Assembly: GCA_963808815.1 (NCBI GenBank)
Contig: CAWEGI010000014.1
Location: 62,001-126,000, forward strand
Length of the DNA stretch: 64,000 nt
Source: DATBLE01 sp963808815
GTDB taxonomy: Bacteria > Actinomycetota > Thermoleophilia > Gaiellales > Gaiellaceae
Direction: 5' to 3'
Part shown: piece by piece, positions 35,162-44,414 of the stretch
Layout of the letters: each line of letters opens with the position of its first letter
How positions within the stretch are numbered: the first letter of the stretch is position 1
The notes under the pieces: model-generated
Database searches by the model: none
The model's input: the letters and a program-made list of their open reading frames with translations, nothing else
Told to the model about the DNA's origin: nothing
Made by a program: the position numbers and the translations under genes

Positions 35162-35188
35162 GGGACAGACCCCTCCGGGGTCAGTCCC
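35162..35188. repeat. GGGACAG-type inverted repeat behind tRNA-Leu
   Basis: GGGACAGACCCC (35162-35173), loop TCC, GGGGTCAGTCCC (35177-35188): a 12-bp stem with one mismatch. It may end the tRNA transcript, but it also resembles the 27-bp palindrome at 44372 (shared GCAGGGACAG-CCC), so a dispersed repeat family is likely. It ends 15 bases before the pfkA start. Confidence 0.65.
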
Positions 35189-35203
35189 TAGACTGCGTTG
35201 ACG

Positions 35204-36247
<1,044 letters not shown>

Positions 36248-36287
36248 CTCGACAGCGCGGCTCCGGCGATTGCTGCGGCGACGGCGC

Positions 36288-36750
36288 TCAAGGTCTCACG
36301 CTTGCTTCTTCCGCGGGGGTGGGCCGCCACTCGTAGCGGACGTCAGGCGTCTTCTCCTCGTTCCCGGCCCCGTCGGTCTCGTAGAGGAGCCGCCCGCCGA
36401 GGGACTCGTAGAACCGGCGGGCGCGCACGTTGTCGCGGAAGACCCACCAACCGAAGCCGCCGGGGCGAGCCTCTTGTGCCTGCCGGAAGAGAGCAGCGCC
36501 GATCCCGCGGCGCTGGGCGTCCGGCGCGACGTACAGCGCGTCGAGGTCGTCCTCGCGCACGAGCGCGAAGCCGGCGGTGCGGCCCCCGAGCTCGTAGACC
36601 CAGGCCTCGCCGCCGAGCCGCTCGCGGTACCAGGCCCTGTCCTCGGCTTCGGTGTGCAGAACGGGCAACCACGGCATCGCCTCCGCGCGCGACTCCCGGA
36701 AGATCCAAACGACCGCCTCCGCGTCCCTCGGGGCTCGCCCGGCGAATCAC
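36288..36750 (-). CDS. GNAT-family N-acetyltransferase (one frame break)
   Basis: About 153 residues. GTG start (VIRRAS), then VVWIFRESRAEAMPWLPVLHTEAED, WVYELGGRTAGFALVREDDLDALYVAPDAQRRGIGAALFRQA (the acetyl-CoA loop Q-R-R-G-I-G) and FRDNVRARRFYESLGG. A single extra base near 36730 splits the first 20 residues from the rest, the rare break in this cleaner half. Acceptor unknown. Convergent with pfkA across 40 bases. Confidence 0.87.
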
Positions 36751-36777
36751 GCCGGGTCCGAGCTCGTGGCGTTTGCA

Positions 36778-36828
36778 ACCCAGTCTCTGAGACTGGGGTT
36801 GAAACATGACTGGAACAGTTCGTCCACA
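36778..36828 (+). repeat. 51-nt dispersed palindromic repeat, copy 2
   Basis: Same length and orientation as the element at 4800-4850: ACC then the palindrome CAGTCTC-T-GAGACTG (36781-36795) and the end AGTTCGTCCACA. Here the outer flanks (CAACC / GGGTTG) extend the stem. It starts right behind the stop codon of the minus-strand Tat protein gene. Confidence 0.75.
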
Positions 36829-36831
36829 GGG

Positions 36832-38238
36832 TCAGGACAAGAGCTCGACCAGCGGGAACGACCGGTGTCGCCGTGGAGGAACGAGGAAGTTCTGCCGGTG
36901 GGTCGTGCGCAGGATCGAGTTGAAGCCCTGGCCGCGGTCGCGCGGGGCGAACGGCAGCTTCGTCCCGTCCGGGAGCACACCGTCCATCGCGAGGCGGCCG
37001 CGGTTGAAGTCGTCGCTGGAGGGATTGAAGACGACGAAGTGGACACCCGCCGCGGGGCTGGCCGACACCCCGTCGCGCTCGGGGTCGGCGGTCCATGCGA
37101 AGGGGTTGTCCAGCGTGTTGAAGTCGGCCCGGTGCGGGATCGCCGTGCCGGGCCCGTACACCGCGCCGCTCGCGCCTACCGCTGTCGTCGCCAGGCGCGA
37201 CACGGTCTGCAACGACGCCGAGTGCCCGATCTGCTTCGAGGCGACGAAGTCGCGCTTCACCTTCGCTTCGCTCGAGACGTCGTCCGGGCCCTGCGGGACG
37301 GTGAGCACGTCCTCCGACACCTTCAGCCCCGGCCGGAAAACGGTCGAGACCCGCTCCTCGTGGGGGAAGTTGACGTACCAGGCCTCGAGGTCCTCGCTGA
37401 TGTGCGACACGGCGAGGTGCGTGCCCTCGACGAAGTAGCCGCCCGGACTGAACCCCAATTCCTCGACGTTTGCGATCTTCTCGGGCCCCAGCCCGGCCCT
37501 CTGGGTCGACGTGAACCCCAGGAACAGCTCGGCCTCCTCGGGGATCAGGTACGAGCCAGGCACCTGGGCCGCGACCGCCATCCGCTTCGGGAGACTCCGG
37601 CCGCCGTCGAATCCGCCGCCCGCGAAGCCCTTTCGGATGCTCGTCACCCGGAAGAGGTCGAGGTCCTGGAAGAGCGCTTTCGAGGCTGCCGCGATGTGGT
37701 CGAGGTGGTCGCTGCGCAGAAGCACCGCGACGTCGTTGGCCTCGAGGACGAGCTCGGGCGGGTCGCTCGGAAAGCGCCTCGAGTCGAGCAGGACGCGGAC
37801 CGGCTTGCTCGCCGTCTTCGTCGCCCGTCGGTCGAGGGGGATGTGGCGGTCGGCCAGCTTTGCGACGTAGGAGCGAAAGTACGGGAGGCCCCAGGCGAGG
37901 GTGACACCGAGCCCCGCGGCGCTCGGCTCGAACTGCGCCTCCAGCTCCCCCAGCGCGTGTTCGAGCTCCGACCGGGCCTCGGCGAGCGCGCTCCGCCGCT
38001 CCGCGACCGCGAGCTTCGCGGTGACGAGCTGATGGTGGAGCGGCGGGACGACTACCTCCACCCCGTTGTCCTCGACGAGCCGAACGTCGCGGAGAACGTG
38101 TTGCTCCGGCGGCAGGCCCCCCGCCGTCGGTCGGGAGGGAGCGCCGGTCAGCTGGTCGACCAGCTCGTAGACACCGCCGGCGGCGAGGACTGCACCGGCG
38201 CCGCCGGCGAGGAGCAGCTTCCGTCGCGTCAGGCGCAT
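36832..38238 (-). CDS. Tat-exported protein of unknown function (possible distant Dyp-peroxidase relative)
   Basis: 468 residues. A Tat leader is clear: MRLTRRKLLLAGGAGAVLAAGGVYEL. The body contains AGLGVTLAWGLPYFRSYVAKL, LEANDVAVLLRSDHLDHIAAASKAL, IPEEAELFLGFTSTQ, LEAWYVNFPHEERVSTVFRPGL, VFNPSSDDFNRGRLAMDG and the end GFNSILRTTHRQNFLVPPRRHRSFPL. The order of a GLP-F stretch, an LGF stretch and a late R-T-H-R-QNF region loosely recalls Dyp-type haem peroxidases, but the haem-ligand pattern is not certain. It follows the lipoprotein gene by 6 bases. No frame break. Confidence 0.6.
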   Translation of the reverse strand: MRLTRRKLLLAGGAGAVLAAGGVYELVDQLTGAPSRPTAGGLPPEQHVLRDVRLVEDNGVEVVVPPLHHQLVTAKLAVAERRSALAEARSELEHALGELEAQFEPSAAGLGVTLAWGLPYFRSYVAKLADRHIPLDRRATKTASKPVRVLLDSRRFPSDPPELVLEANDVAVLLRSDHLDHIAAASKALFQDLDLFRVTSIRKGFAGGGFDGGRSLPKRMAVAAQVPGSYLIPEEAELFLGFTSTQRAGLGPEKIANVEELGFSPGGYFVEGTHLAVSHISEDLEAWYVNFPHEERVSTVFRPGLKVSEDVLTVPQGPDDVSSEAKVKRDFVASKQIGHSASLQTVSRLATTAVGASGAVYGPGTAIPHRADFNTLDNPFAWTADPERDGVSASPAAGVHFVVFNPSSDDFNRGRLAMDGVLPDGTKLPFAPRDRGQGFNSILRTTHRQNFLVPPRRHRSFPLVELLS

Positions 38239-38244
38239 CGCCGG

Positions 38245-38868
38245 CTATTGCTGGGGCTCGACCAGAACGAGCGAGGCGAGCTCGCGGTTCAGGTTGCGCA
38301 CGACCATCGGGAACGTCAGCGGCGGCGCGACGTGCTGGCTGAGCGTGTACAGCGATCCGTCGTGCCGCCAGGCGTAGAGCACGTGCCACTGGTCGGCGTC
38401 CTGGTTGACCGTGTACTCGGTGACACGGACGCCGCCGATCGTCTTCTGACCGTGTGAGTCGTCGAAGCACGGCACCTTCGTCACGTGCTGCTTGCCGCCG
38501 ACGAGCTCGACCGAGCGGCAGATCGGGATCTTCGTCACCCCCGGATAGCCGCGGAGGTTGATGTGGATCTCCTGGCCGATCTCCTGCCAGACGAAACCGA
38601 TCAGGTAGCTGCGGTCCTTCCCGACCGAGTCGATGTTGTTCCAGCGGCCGCCGATCTGGCCGGTCAGCGGATCGGGCAGCCAACTCGGGCAGTAGACGGG
38701 CGCGTCGATCCGATTGGCCAGCTTCTGCCAGCTCCTCTGCCACGCCGCCGGACACGACTTCGCCGTCGTCGCGGCCGCCTCGCCCTTCGACAGGCGGGGC
38801 GCATCGGTTGCGCCGCAGCCCGCGAGCGCCAATGCGGCGAGCAGGAGGAGAAGCGGTGTCGTTCTCAC
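38245..38868 (-). CDS. Lipoprotein of unknown function
   Basis: 207 residues. Signal peptide MRTTPLLLLLAALALAGC with lipobox LAGC, so the mature protein is lipid-anchored outside. The domain (CPAAWQRSWQKLANRIDAPVYCPSWLPDPLTG, IGFVWQEIGQEIHINLRGYPG, VTEYTVNQDADQWHVLYAWRHDGSLYTLS) has four or five Cys that could form disulfides. I do not recognise a family. Its GTG start overlaps the stop of the upstream glycosyltransferase (GTGA), and the Tat protein gene follows, so three export-linked genes form one operon. Confidence 0.75.
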   Translation of the reverse strand: MRTTPLLLLLAALALAGCGATDAPRLSKGEAAATTAKSCPAAWQRSWQKLANRIDAPVYCPSWLPDPLTGQIGGRWNNIDSVGKDRSYLIGFVWQEIGQEIHINLRGYPGVTKIPICRSVELVGGKQHVTKVPCFDDSHGQKTIGGVRVTEYTVNQDADQWHVLYAWRHDGSLYTLSQHVAPPLTFPMVVRNLNRELASLVLVEPQQ

Positions 38869-40244
38869 AGGCGGTAGACGGAGACCCAGGGCCCGGTCAG
38901 CCCGTGCCCGGCCCGAACATGGTAGACGCGTTTTCCCTGCATCCGCAGCTGGTCGTAGAACCGCACCTCGCGTGGGTAGCGGTCACGGGCGGCAAGGACG
39001 CGGTCGGCGACGGCGCCGCTGACGAGGACGTAGCGAACACCCTCGGCGCGCAGCCGACCGACGTCGCGGTCGGGATCGAACGGCCGCCGGGGACCCGGCA
39101 GTGCGAGGCCGACGACCCGGTACCCGTCGAGCGCCGGGGTCGACGACTCGGCCGCAACCGCAGCGCCGCGTGGCACGTGCCGGACGATCCAGCCGTGTGC
39201 GACCGCGCGCGTGTCGGTGCGGGTCAGCCGCACGTCGTCGGCGATCGCCCAGACGAGCGGGACGATCGCGAGGCCGAGCGTCACCGGCGCCAACGCCCGG
39301 AGCCGCCCCGCGAGCACGGCGAGCGGCGGGACGAGCGGGAGCACGTAGCGGTCGAAGTGAGCGCGGATCGTCAGCAGATCGGCGACGTAGACGAGCACGA
39401 ATGCGGCGAGGATCAGGTCGGTGCGCGTGTGCCGGCGGAGCGCGAGGACGAGGCCGGCGACGGCGATCACCAGCACCGGACCGAGCCCCGCCCACAGCTT
39501 CCCGCTGAACGAGAAGAGCGCCCACGAGTCGTGCTCGAAGCCGAGCCAGCCGTCGCGGGCGAGCCGCTGCACCCGGGAGGCGTCGCTCCACGCCTGCTGC
39601 GGGTGGACGAGGACGAACGGGCTGGTGGCGAGGAAGGCGAGGATCGCGAGTCCGACGGAGATCGCCAGCCGCCGCCACCGCCCCCACGCGGCCACCACCA
39701 ACGGCACGAGCAGGAAGACGGCGGGATACTTCGCGCTCGCTGCCAGACCGGCGGCGACGCCCGCCCACTCGAGTCTGCCGGTGACGGCGAGCGCGAGCGA
39801 CACCGTGATCAGCGCGGTCATCGGCACGTCCGTGACCGCGGCGTGCGAGTACGCGACGCCGATCGTCTCGACCGCGACGACGGCAGACGCGACGAGGCCG
39901 GCGGTCGCCCCGTAGGCGGCGCGCCCCAGCCACCACGCGGCCGCGACGCCGCCGACGCCGAAGGCCGCGATCACGAGGCGGGCGGTCAGGTACGACGGGC
40001 CGTCCTGCCACGCCTGGAAGGGGGCGAGGACGTAGAGAAGCAGCGAGGGGTAGTCGAACCAGTGCGGGTCGAGGCCGCCGCCGTGGACGATCTTCCACGC
40101 CCGCGGGACGATGTTCTGCTCGTCGGGGTCGAGCAGATTGCCGAACGGCAGGCCGTACTCGATCCCGATCAGCCGCAGGACCGCCGCGAGCGCCAGGATC
40201 GCGGCGAGGAACGGAAGCGACCTTCGGACGCGAATCCGCACCAC
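38865..40244 (-). CDS. GT39-type membrane glycosyltransferase
   Basis: About 459 residues with around eleven membrane segments. The first loop has LLDPDEQNIVPRAWKI, matching the acidic D-E motif of GT39/PMT-type (ArnT-like) enzymes that use polyprenyl-phosphate sugars, followed by DPHWFDYPSLLLYVLAPF. Later segments include GLAASAKYPAVFLLVPLV and LLTIRAHFDRYVLPLVPPLAVL, and a soluble C-terminal part carries RRPFDPDRDV. Acceptor unknown; the neighbouring lipoprotein and Tat protein are candidates. GTG at 40244 (or 40241). Confidence 0.85.
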   Translation of the reverse strand: MVRIRVRRSLPFLAAILALAAVLRLIGIEYGLPFGNLLDPDEQNIVPRAWKIVHGGGLDPHWFDYPSLLLYVLAPFQAWQDGPSYLTARLVIAAFGVGGVAAAWWLGRAAYGATAGLVASAVVAVETIGVAYSHAAVTDVPMTALITVSLALAVTGRLEWAGVAAGLAASAKYPAVFLLVPLVVAAWGRWRRLAISVGLAILAFLATSPFVLVHPQQAWSDASRVQRLARDGWLGFEHDSWALFSFSGKLWAGLGPVLVIAVAGLVLALRRHTRTDLILAAFVLVYVADLLTIRAHFDRYVLPLVPPLAVLAGRLRALAPVTLGLAIVPLVWAIADDVRLTRTDTRAVAHGWIVRHVPRGAAVAAESSTPALDGYRVVGLALPGPRRPFDPDRDVGRLRAEGVRYVLVSGAVADRVLAARDRYPREVRFYDQLRMQGKRVYHVRAGHGLTGPWVSVYRL

Positions 40245-40302
40245 TCTGCGCCTGCCCAGCGCGCGCGGCGGCGAGGCCGCGCTCTCGGCTTCCCCCAAAG
40301 TC

Positions 40303-40893
40303 CTAGACGGGAGGCGGCGCGCCGCCGACGAGGTGGGCGACCTCGGCCGAGCCGATGAGAACGGCGTCGATCCCGGCCCGTTCGAGCGCGAGCACCTCCT
40401 CGCGCGTGGTGGTCGGCAGGTCGGCGATCGCGAGCTTGCCGGCCGGCACATCGGGCAACAGGTCGAGGATTCGCTCGACATGGGTCTCGCCGTCGTCGGC
40501 CCCCCGCGGCGAGAGCAGGAAGATCTCCGGGTCGATCCGCTCGAGCGAGTCGGTAAGGGACTCCTCGTCGTGGACGTCCACGACGATCTCGAGCCCGAGC
40601 TTCTCCGCGCGGCGCTGGAGCTCCTCGAGGTGCTCCTCGTCGTCGTGATCCTCGGCCACGATCAGGCACGCGTCGGCGCCGGCGTCGCTGGCGGCCTCGG
40701 GCGAGGCGTCGACCCGGAACAGGATCGGCAGGCCGGTGGCGTCGCGCACGTCGGCGGCGGGCGCCTTGACGGCGAGCCCTTCGGCGCCCTGCTCCTCGGC
40801 CGCTCGGGCCGTGTTCGAGTCGGCGACGAGCGCGATGATCGAGATTCCGTCTCCCTCGGAGATCGCCTGGCTGAGGCGGCGGCCGCCTGTCAC
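40303..40893 (-). CDS. TrpC-like TIM-barrel protein lacking catalytic residues
   Basis: 196 residues, shorter than the usual 255-270 of indole-3-glycerol phosphate synthase. Matches: SIIALVADSNTARAAEEQGAEGLAV, DAGADACLIVAE, EKLGLEIVVDVHDEESLTDSLE, ILDLLPDVPAGKLAIADLPTTTREEVLALERAGIDAVLIGSAEV. The two TrpC lysine motifs (E-K-R-x-S-P-S and R-K-D-F) are missing: the second position reads PILFRVDAS. So it is probably a paralogue without synthase activity. It stands alone between the GT39 gene and the aldehyde dehydrogenase pair. Confidence 0.7.
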   Translation of the reverse strand: MTGGRRLSQAISEGDGISIIALVADSNTARAAEEQGAEGLAVKAPAADVRDATGLPILFRVDASPEAASDAGADACLIVAEDHDDEEHLEELQRRAEKLGLEIVVDVHDEESLTDSLERIDPEIFLLSPRGADDGETHVERILDLLPDVPAGKLAIADLPTTTREEVLALERAGIDAVLIGSAEVAHLVGGAPPPV

Positions 40894-40926
40894 TGACGCG
40901 TGATGCTACTCGACTGTAAGTCAGCA

Positions 40927-40956
40927 GTCGGTGCCGGGCAGAGCCCCGGCACCGAC
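40927..40956. terminator. Hairpin between ALDH-like and TrpC-like genes
   Basis: GTCGGTGCCGGG (40927-40938), loop CAGAGC, CCCGGCACCGAC (40945-40956): a perfect 12-bp stem 15 bases behind the stop of the half-length aldehyde dehydrogenase gene (minus strand). No T-run follows, so it is a likely terminator or a repeat element. Confidence 0.6.
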
Positions 40957-40971
40957 GCAAAGGCGGGCATT

Positions 40972-41769
40972 CTACGTGCCGATCGGGTGCCAGACGGTCT
41001 TCAGCTCGAGGAAGGCTGCGATCTCCCAGGGGCTCTCCGCGGTGGGCTCGGCGCGGACGACGCGCTTCACGTTCTCGGCCGCGAGCTTCTCCAGCTCCGC
41101 GGCGAGACCGTCCGCACCTGTGACGTCGATGGCATTCACGTCCATGTGCCCGGCGAGCCAAGGCGCGAGCTCGTCGCGGCGGCCGGTGAGGATGTTGACG
41201 ACACCACCCGGGACATCGGCGGTCGCGAGCACCTCGCCGAACTCGACCGCTGCGAGGGGGTGCAGCTCGGAGGCGACGACCACGGTCGCGTTCCCGCCGA
41301 CGATCGCGGGAGTGACGCGCGAGACGAAACCCTCTAGCGCAGGCTCGTCGGGCGCGAGGATCCCGACCACGCCGGTCGGCTCGGGGATCGTGAAGTTGAA
41401 ATAGGGGCCGGCGACCGGGTTCGTTCCGCCGATCACTTGCGCGAGCTTGTCGGCCCAGCCGGCGTACCAGACGAGGCGGTCGATCGAGCGGTCGACCTCG
41501 GCCTCGCCTGAGCAGAGCTGCGCGAGCTCGCCGCGGCGCGCCTCCAGCATCTCGGCGATCCGGTAGACGACCTGGCCGCGGTTGTAAGCGGTGGCTCCTG
41601 CCCAGCCCGGCTGGGCGGCTCGGGCCGCCCGGACCGCGTCCCGTAGATCCTTGCGTGACGCGCGGGAGACGTTCTGCCCCTCCGCGAGGTACGTGCGCCC
41701 GGACTCGGAACGCGGGAACGCCCCGCCGACGTAGAGCTTGTAGGTCTTCTTGATCGGAAGGCGGCTCAT
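40972..41769 (-). CDS. Half-length aldehyde dehydrogenase-like protein (no catalytic domain)
   Basis: 265 residues, against about 490 for the neighbour. It matches only the NAD-binding half: YKLYVGGAFPRSESGRTYL, AVRAARAAQPGWAGATAYNRGQVVYRIAEML, WYAGWADKLAQVIGG, GVVGILAPDEPALEGFVSRVTPAIVGGN and VPGGVVNILTG. It lacks the ELGG Glu and the CCAGSR Cys. It ends with a distinct tail (KTVWHPIGT), so it looks like a stable short paralogue, not random debris. It may pair with the full enzyme; that is inference. No frame break. Confidence 0.8.
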   Translation of the reverse strand: MSRLPIKKTYKLYVGGAFPRSESGRTYLAEGQNVSRASRKDLRDAVRAARAAQPGWAGATAYNRGQVVYRIAEMLEARRGELAQLCSGEAEVDRSIDRLVWYAGWADKLAQVIGGTNPVAGPYFNFTIPEPTGVVGILAPDEPALEGFVSRVTPAIVGGNATVVVASELHPLAAVEFGEVLATADVPGGVVNILTGRRDELAPWLAGHMDVNAIDVTGADGLAAELEKLAAENVKRVVRAEPTAESPWEIAAFLELKTVWHPIGT

Positions 41770-41935
41770 CGCCACACCCTCCGGTCACGCCCGTTCCAGC
41801 CTTGTTCGTTCCGGCGGCGGCGCAAGGCGTTCCCGGCCTCCTCCCCACTGCGATCGTAGAAAGAAATGTGTGTGGTGTCAGTCACGCAGCCGAGACGAAA
41901 GCGTGGCAACCCGCCTGAGAAGTGCGCAGCACGTC

Positions 41936-43408
41936 TCACGCCTGGAACTCCAGGTAGGGCTCGAGACCGTGTCGGCCGCCCTCCCGCCCGAACCCCGACT
42001 CCTTGTAGCCGCCGAACGGCGAGGCCGGGTCGAAGCGGTTGAACGTATTGGCCCAGACCACGCCGGCGCGCATCCGCTCCGCCATCCAGAGGATCCGCGA
42101 GCCTTTCTCCGTCCAGATACCGGCGCTCAGGCCGTACGGTGTGTTGTTCGCCTTCTCGACCGCTTCGGCCGGTGTGCGGAAGGTCAAGACCGAGAGCACC
42201 GGCCCGAAGATCTCCTCCTGCGCGATCCGATAGCTCTGCGCGACGTTGGTGAAGACCGTCGGCGCGAACCAGTACCCCTTCTCGGGCAGCCTGCAAGGCG
42301 GCTGGTAGATCTCCGCGCCCTCCTCCTCGCCCGCGGCGACGAGCTCCTGGATCTTCTCCAGCTGCGCGCGCGAGTTGATCGCGCCCACGTCGGTGTTCTT
42401 GTCGAGCGGGTCGCCGACGCGCAGCGTCTTCATCCGCCGCTTCAGCTTCTTGACCACGTCCTCGTGGATCGACTCCTGTACGAACAGCCGCGAACCCGCA
42501 CAGCAGACGTGGCCCTGGTTGAAGTAGATCCCGTTGACGATTCCCTCGACCGCCTGGTCGAGCGCGCAGTCGTCGAAGACGATGTTCGCCGCCTTGCCGC
42601 CGAGCTCGAGCGTGAGCCGCTTCCCCGTGCCCGCGAGCTCGCGCTGGATTGCCTTGCCGACCTCGGTCGAGCCGGTGAACGCGATCTTGTCGACATCACC
42701 CTTGACGATCGCGGCCCCCGCGCGTCCGTCGCCGGTGACGATGTTGACGACCCCGGGCGGCAGCTCCGCCTGCCGGACGACGTCGCAGAAGAGAAGTGCG
42801 GTCAGCGGCGTCGTCTCCGCGGGTTTCAGCACGACCGTATTCCCCGCTGCCAGCGCCGGCGCGATCTTCCAGGCCAGCATCAGCAGCGGGAAGTTCCACG
42901 GGATGATCTGCCCCGCCACCCCGACCGGGCGAGGGCGCCGGTTCGGGAACGCGTACTCGAGCTTGTCGGCCCAGCCCGCGTAGTAGAAGAAGTGCGCGGC
43001 AGCCAGCGGGAGGTCGACGTCGCGCGACTCCTTGATCGGCTTGCCGCCGTTCAGCGACTCGAGCACCGCGAACTCGCGCGAGCGCTCCTGGAGGATGCGC
43101 GCGATCCGGAACAGGTACTTCGCACGCTCGGAGCCCGGCAGGCCCGACCAGCCGTTCTCGAACGCCTGGCGCGCGGTTGCGACTGCGCCCTGCACCTCCT
43201 CGGGCGTCGCCTGGCCGACCTCGGCGAGCGGTTCCTCGCTCGCCGGCGCGATCGTCGTGTACGTCTCCCGCGGCTCCAGCCACTCGCCGCCGACGAAGTG
43301 GCCGTACCGCTCGTCGATCCGGACGATCTCGCGTGACTCGGGCGCGGGCGCGTAGTCCCACTCGGACGGGACGAGCGCGTGCTTCGTCTTCTTCTCGAGC
43401 TCGGCCAC
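41936..43408 (-). CDS. Aldehyde dehydrogenase
   Basis: 490 residues; oxidises an aldehyde to its acid with NAD(P). Full motif set: IIPWNFPLLMLAWKIAPALAAGNTVVLKPAE, FTGSTEVGKAI, LTLELGGKAANIVF (general-base Glu), GHVCCAGSR with the nucleophile at Cys302, and EEIFGPVLSVLTF. Its GTG start shares a base with the deoC stop (TAGTG), so it is coupled to deoC. The likely substrate is acetaldehyde from deoxyribose 5-phosphate, from context. The half-length paralogue follows after 166 bases. Confidence 0.95.
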   Translation of the reverse strand: MAELEKKTKHALVPSEWDYAPAPESREIVRIDERYGHFVGGEWLEPRETYTTIAPASEEPLAEVGQATPEEVQGAVATARQAFENGWSGLPGSERAKYLFRIARILQERSREFAVLESLNGGKPIKESRDVDLPLAAAHFFYYAGWADKLEYAFPNRRPRPVGVAGQIIPWNFPLLMLAWKIAPALAAGNTVVLKPAETTPLTALLFCDVVRQAELPPGVVNIVTGDGRAGAAIVKGDVDKIAFTGSTEVGKAIQRELAGTGKRLTLELGGKAANIVFDDCALDQAVEGIVNGIYFNQGHVCCAGSRLFVQESIHEDVVKKLKRRMKTLRVGDPLDKNTDVGAINSRAQLEKIQELVAAGEEEGAEIYQPPCRLPEKGYWFAPTVFTNVAQSYRIAQEEIFGPVLSVLTFRTPAEAVEKANNTPYGLSAGIWTEKGSRILWMAERMRAGVVWANTFNRFDPASPFGGYKESGFGREGGRHGLEPYLEFQA

Positions 43409-44346
43409 TAGTCGACGGTGAAGTAATCCGGGCTCTGGTACCGGCCCGTCCGCTCCTTGCGGATCTGCATCAGCACGTCGTTGAGCAGCGTCGAGGCGCC
43501 GATGCGGTACAGGTCGGGCGTCAGCCACTCGGCGCCGAGGGTCTCGTAGAGCTGCACGAGGTACTGCACCGCCTGCTTCGCCTGGCGGATACCGCCCGCC
43601 GGCTTCATCCCGACCATCCGCCCCGTCTCCTCGTGGACGTCGCGGATCGCCTCGAGCATGCAGAGCGTCACCGGGAGCGTCGCCGCGCCGGAGAGCTTGC
43701 CGGTGGACGTCTTGATGAAGTCGGCACCGGCCGCCATGGCCAGCAGCGACGCGCGACGCACGTTGTCGTAGGTGCCGAGCTCGGCCACCTCGAGGATGAC
43801 CTTCAGATGAGCCGCGCCGCAGGCGTGCTTCACCTGGACGATCTCGTCGTAGACCTTCGCATAGCGGCCGGAAAGGAAGGCGCCGCGGTCGATCACCATG
43901 TCGACCTCGTCGGCGCCCAGCTCGACGACCTCCTCGGTCTCGCGCACCTTCACGTCGAGCGGGGACTGGCCGGACGGGAACGCGGTCGACACCGACGCGA
44001 CCTTGACGCCGGTGCCTCGCAGGCGAGCGACAGCGGTCGGGACGAGGTTCGGGTAGACGCAGAGCGCCGCGCAGGATGGAATCGACCCGTCGGCGGGGTC
44101 GGGCCGGACCGCCTTCGTGGCCAGCGCGTGCACCTTGCCGGGCGTGTCCGCCCCCTCGAGCGTGGTCAGGTCGGTCATCCGGATGGCCAGCTCGAGCGCG
44201 AAGAGCTTCGCCTCCTTCTTGATCGAGCGCTTGGCCAGCGACTCGGCCCGCGCTTCGAGCGCAACCGCGTCGATGGAGCCGATTCGCGGCAGCCGCGGCT
44301 CGAGCGGGAGCTCGAAGCCGCGCGCGAGAACCGGGGCTTTCGCCAC
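43408..44346 (-). CDS. deoC: Deoxyribose-phosphate aldolase
   Basis: Splits 2-deoxyribose 5-phosphate into acetaldehyde and glyceraldehyde 3-phosphate. 312 residues, with an N-terminal extension of about 50 over short bacterial DeoC. DLTTLEGADTPGKV, CVYPNLVPTAV, ASVSTAFPSG, ELGADEVDMVID, LKVILEVAELGT, ADFIKTSTGK with the Schiff-base Lys (about residue 212) and VGMKPAGGIR. Its operon with two aldehyde dehydrogenase genes fits deoxynucleoside use; the cytidine deaminase and nucleotidase elsewhere in the window would feed it. No frame break. Confidence 0.95.
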   Translation of the reverse strand: MAKAPVLARGFELPLEPRLPRIGSIDAVALEARAESLAKRSIKKEAKLFALELAIRMTDLTTLEGADTPGKVHALATKAVRPDPADGSIPSCAALCVYPNLVPTAVARLRGTGVKVASVSTAFPSGQSPLDVKVRETEEVVELGADEVDMVIDRGAFLSGRYAKVYDEIVQVKHACGAAHLKVILEVAELGTYDNVRRASLLAMAAGADFIKTSTGKLSGAATLPVTLCMLEAIRDVHEETGRMVGMKPAGGIRQAKQAVQYLVQLYETLGAEWLTPDLYRIGASTLLNDVLMQIRKERTGRYQSPDYFTVD

Positions 44347-44371
44347 GTACTGAGTCTAGCCCCGGCGCAAG

Positions 44372-44398
44372 CAGGGACAGTCCCTGGGACTGTCCCTG
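44372..44398. repeat. 27-bp perfect palindrome (GGGACAGTCCC family)
   Basis: CAGGGACAGTCCC, one T, GGGACTGTCCCTG: a perfect 13-bp stem in the 68-base gap between the ABC permease stop and the deoC start (both minus strand). It could end the permease transcript. Its half-site resembles the inverted repeat at 35162, pointing to a dispersed element. Confidence 0.8.
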
Positions 44399-44414
44399 CA
44401 GTGAACGCCGGAAC

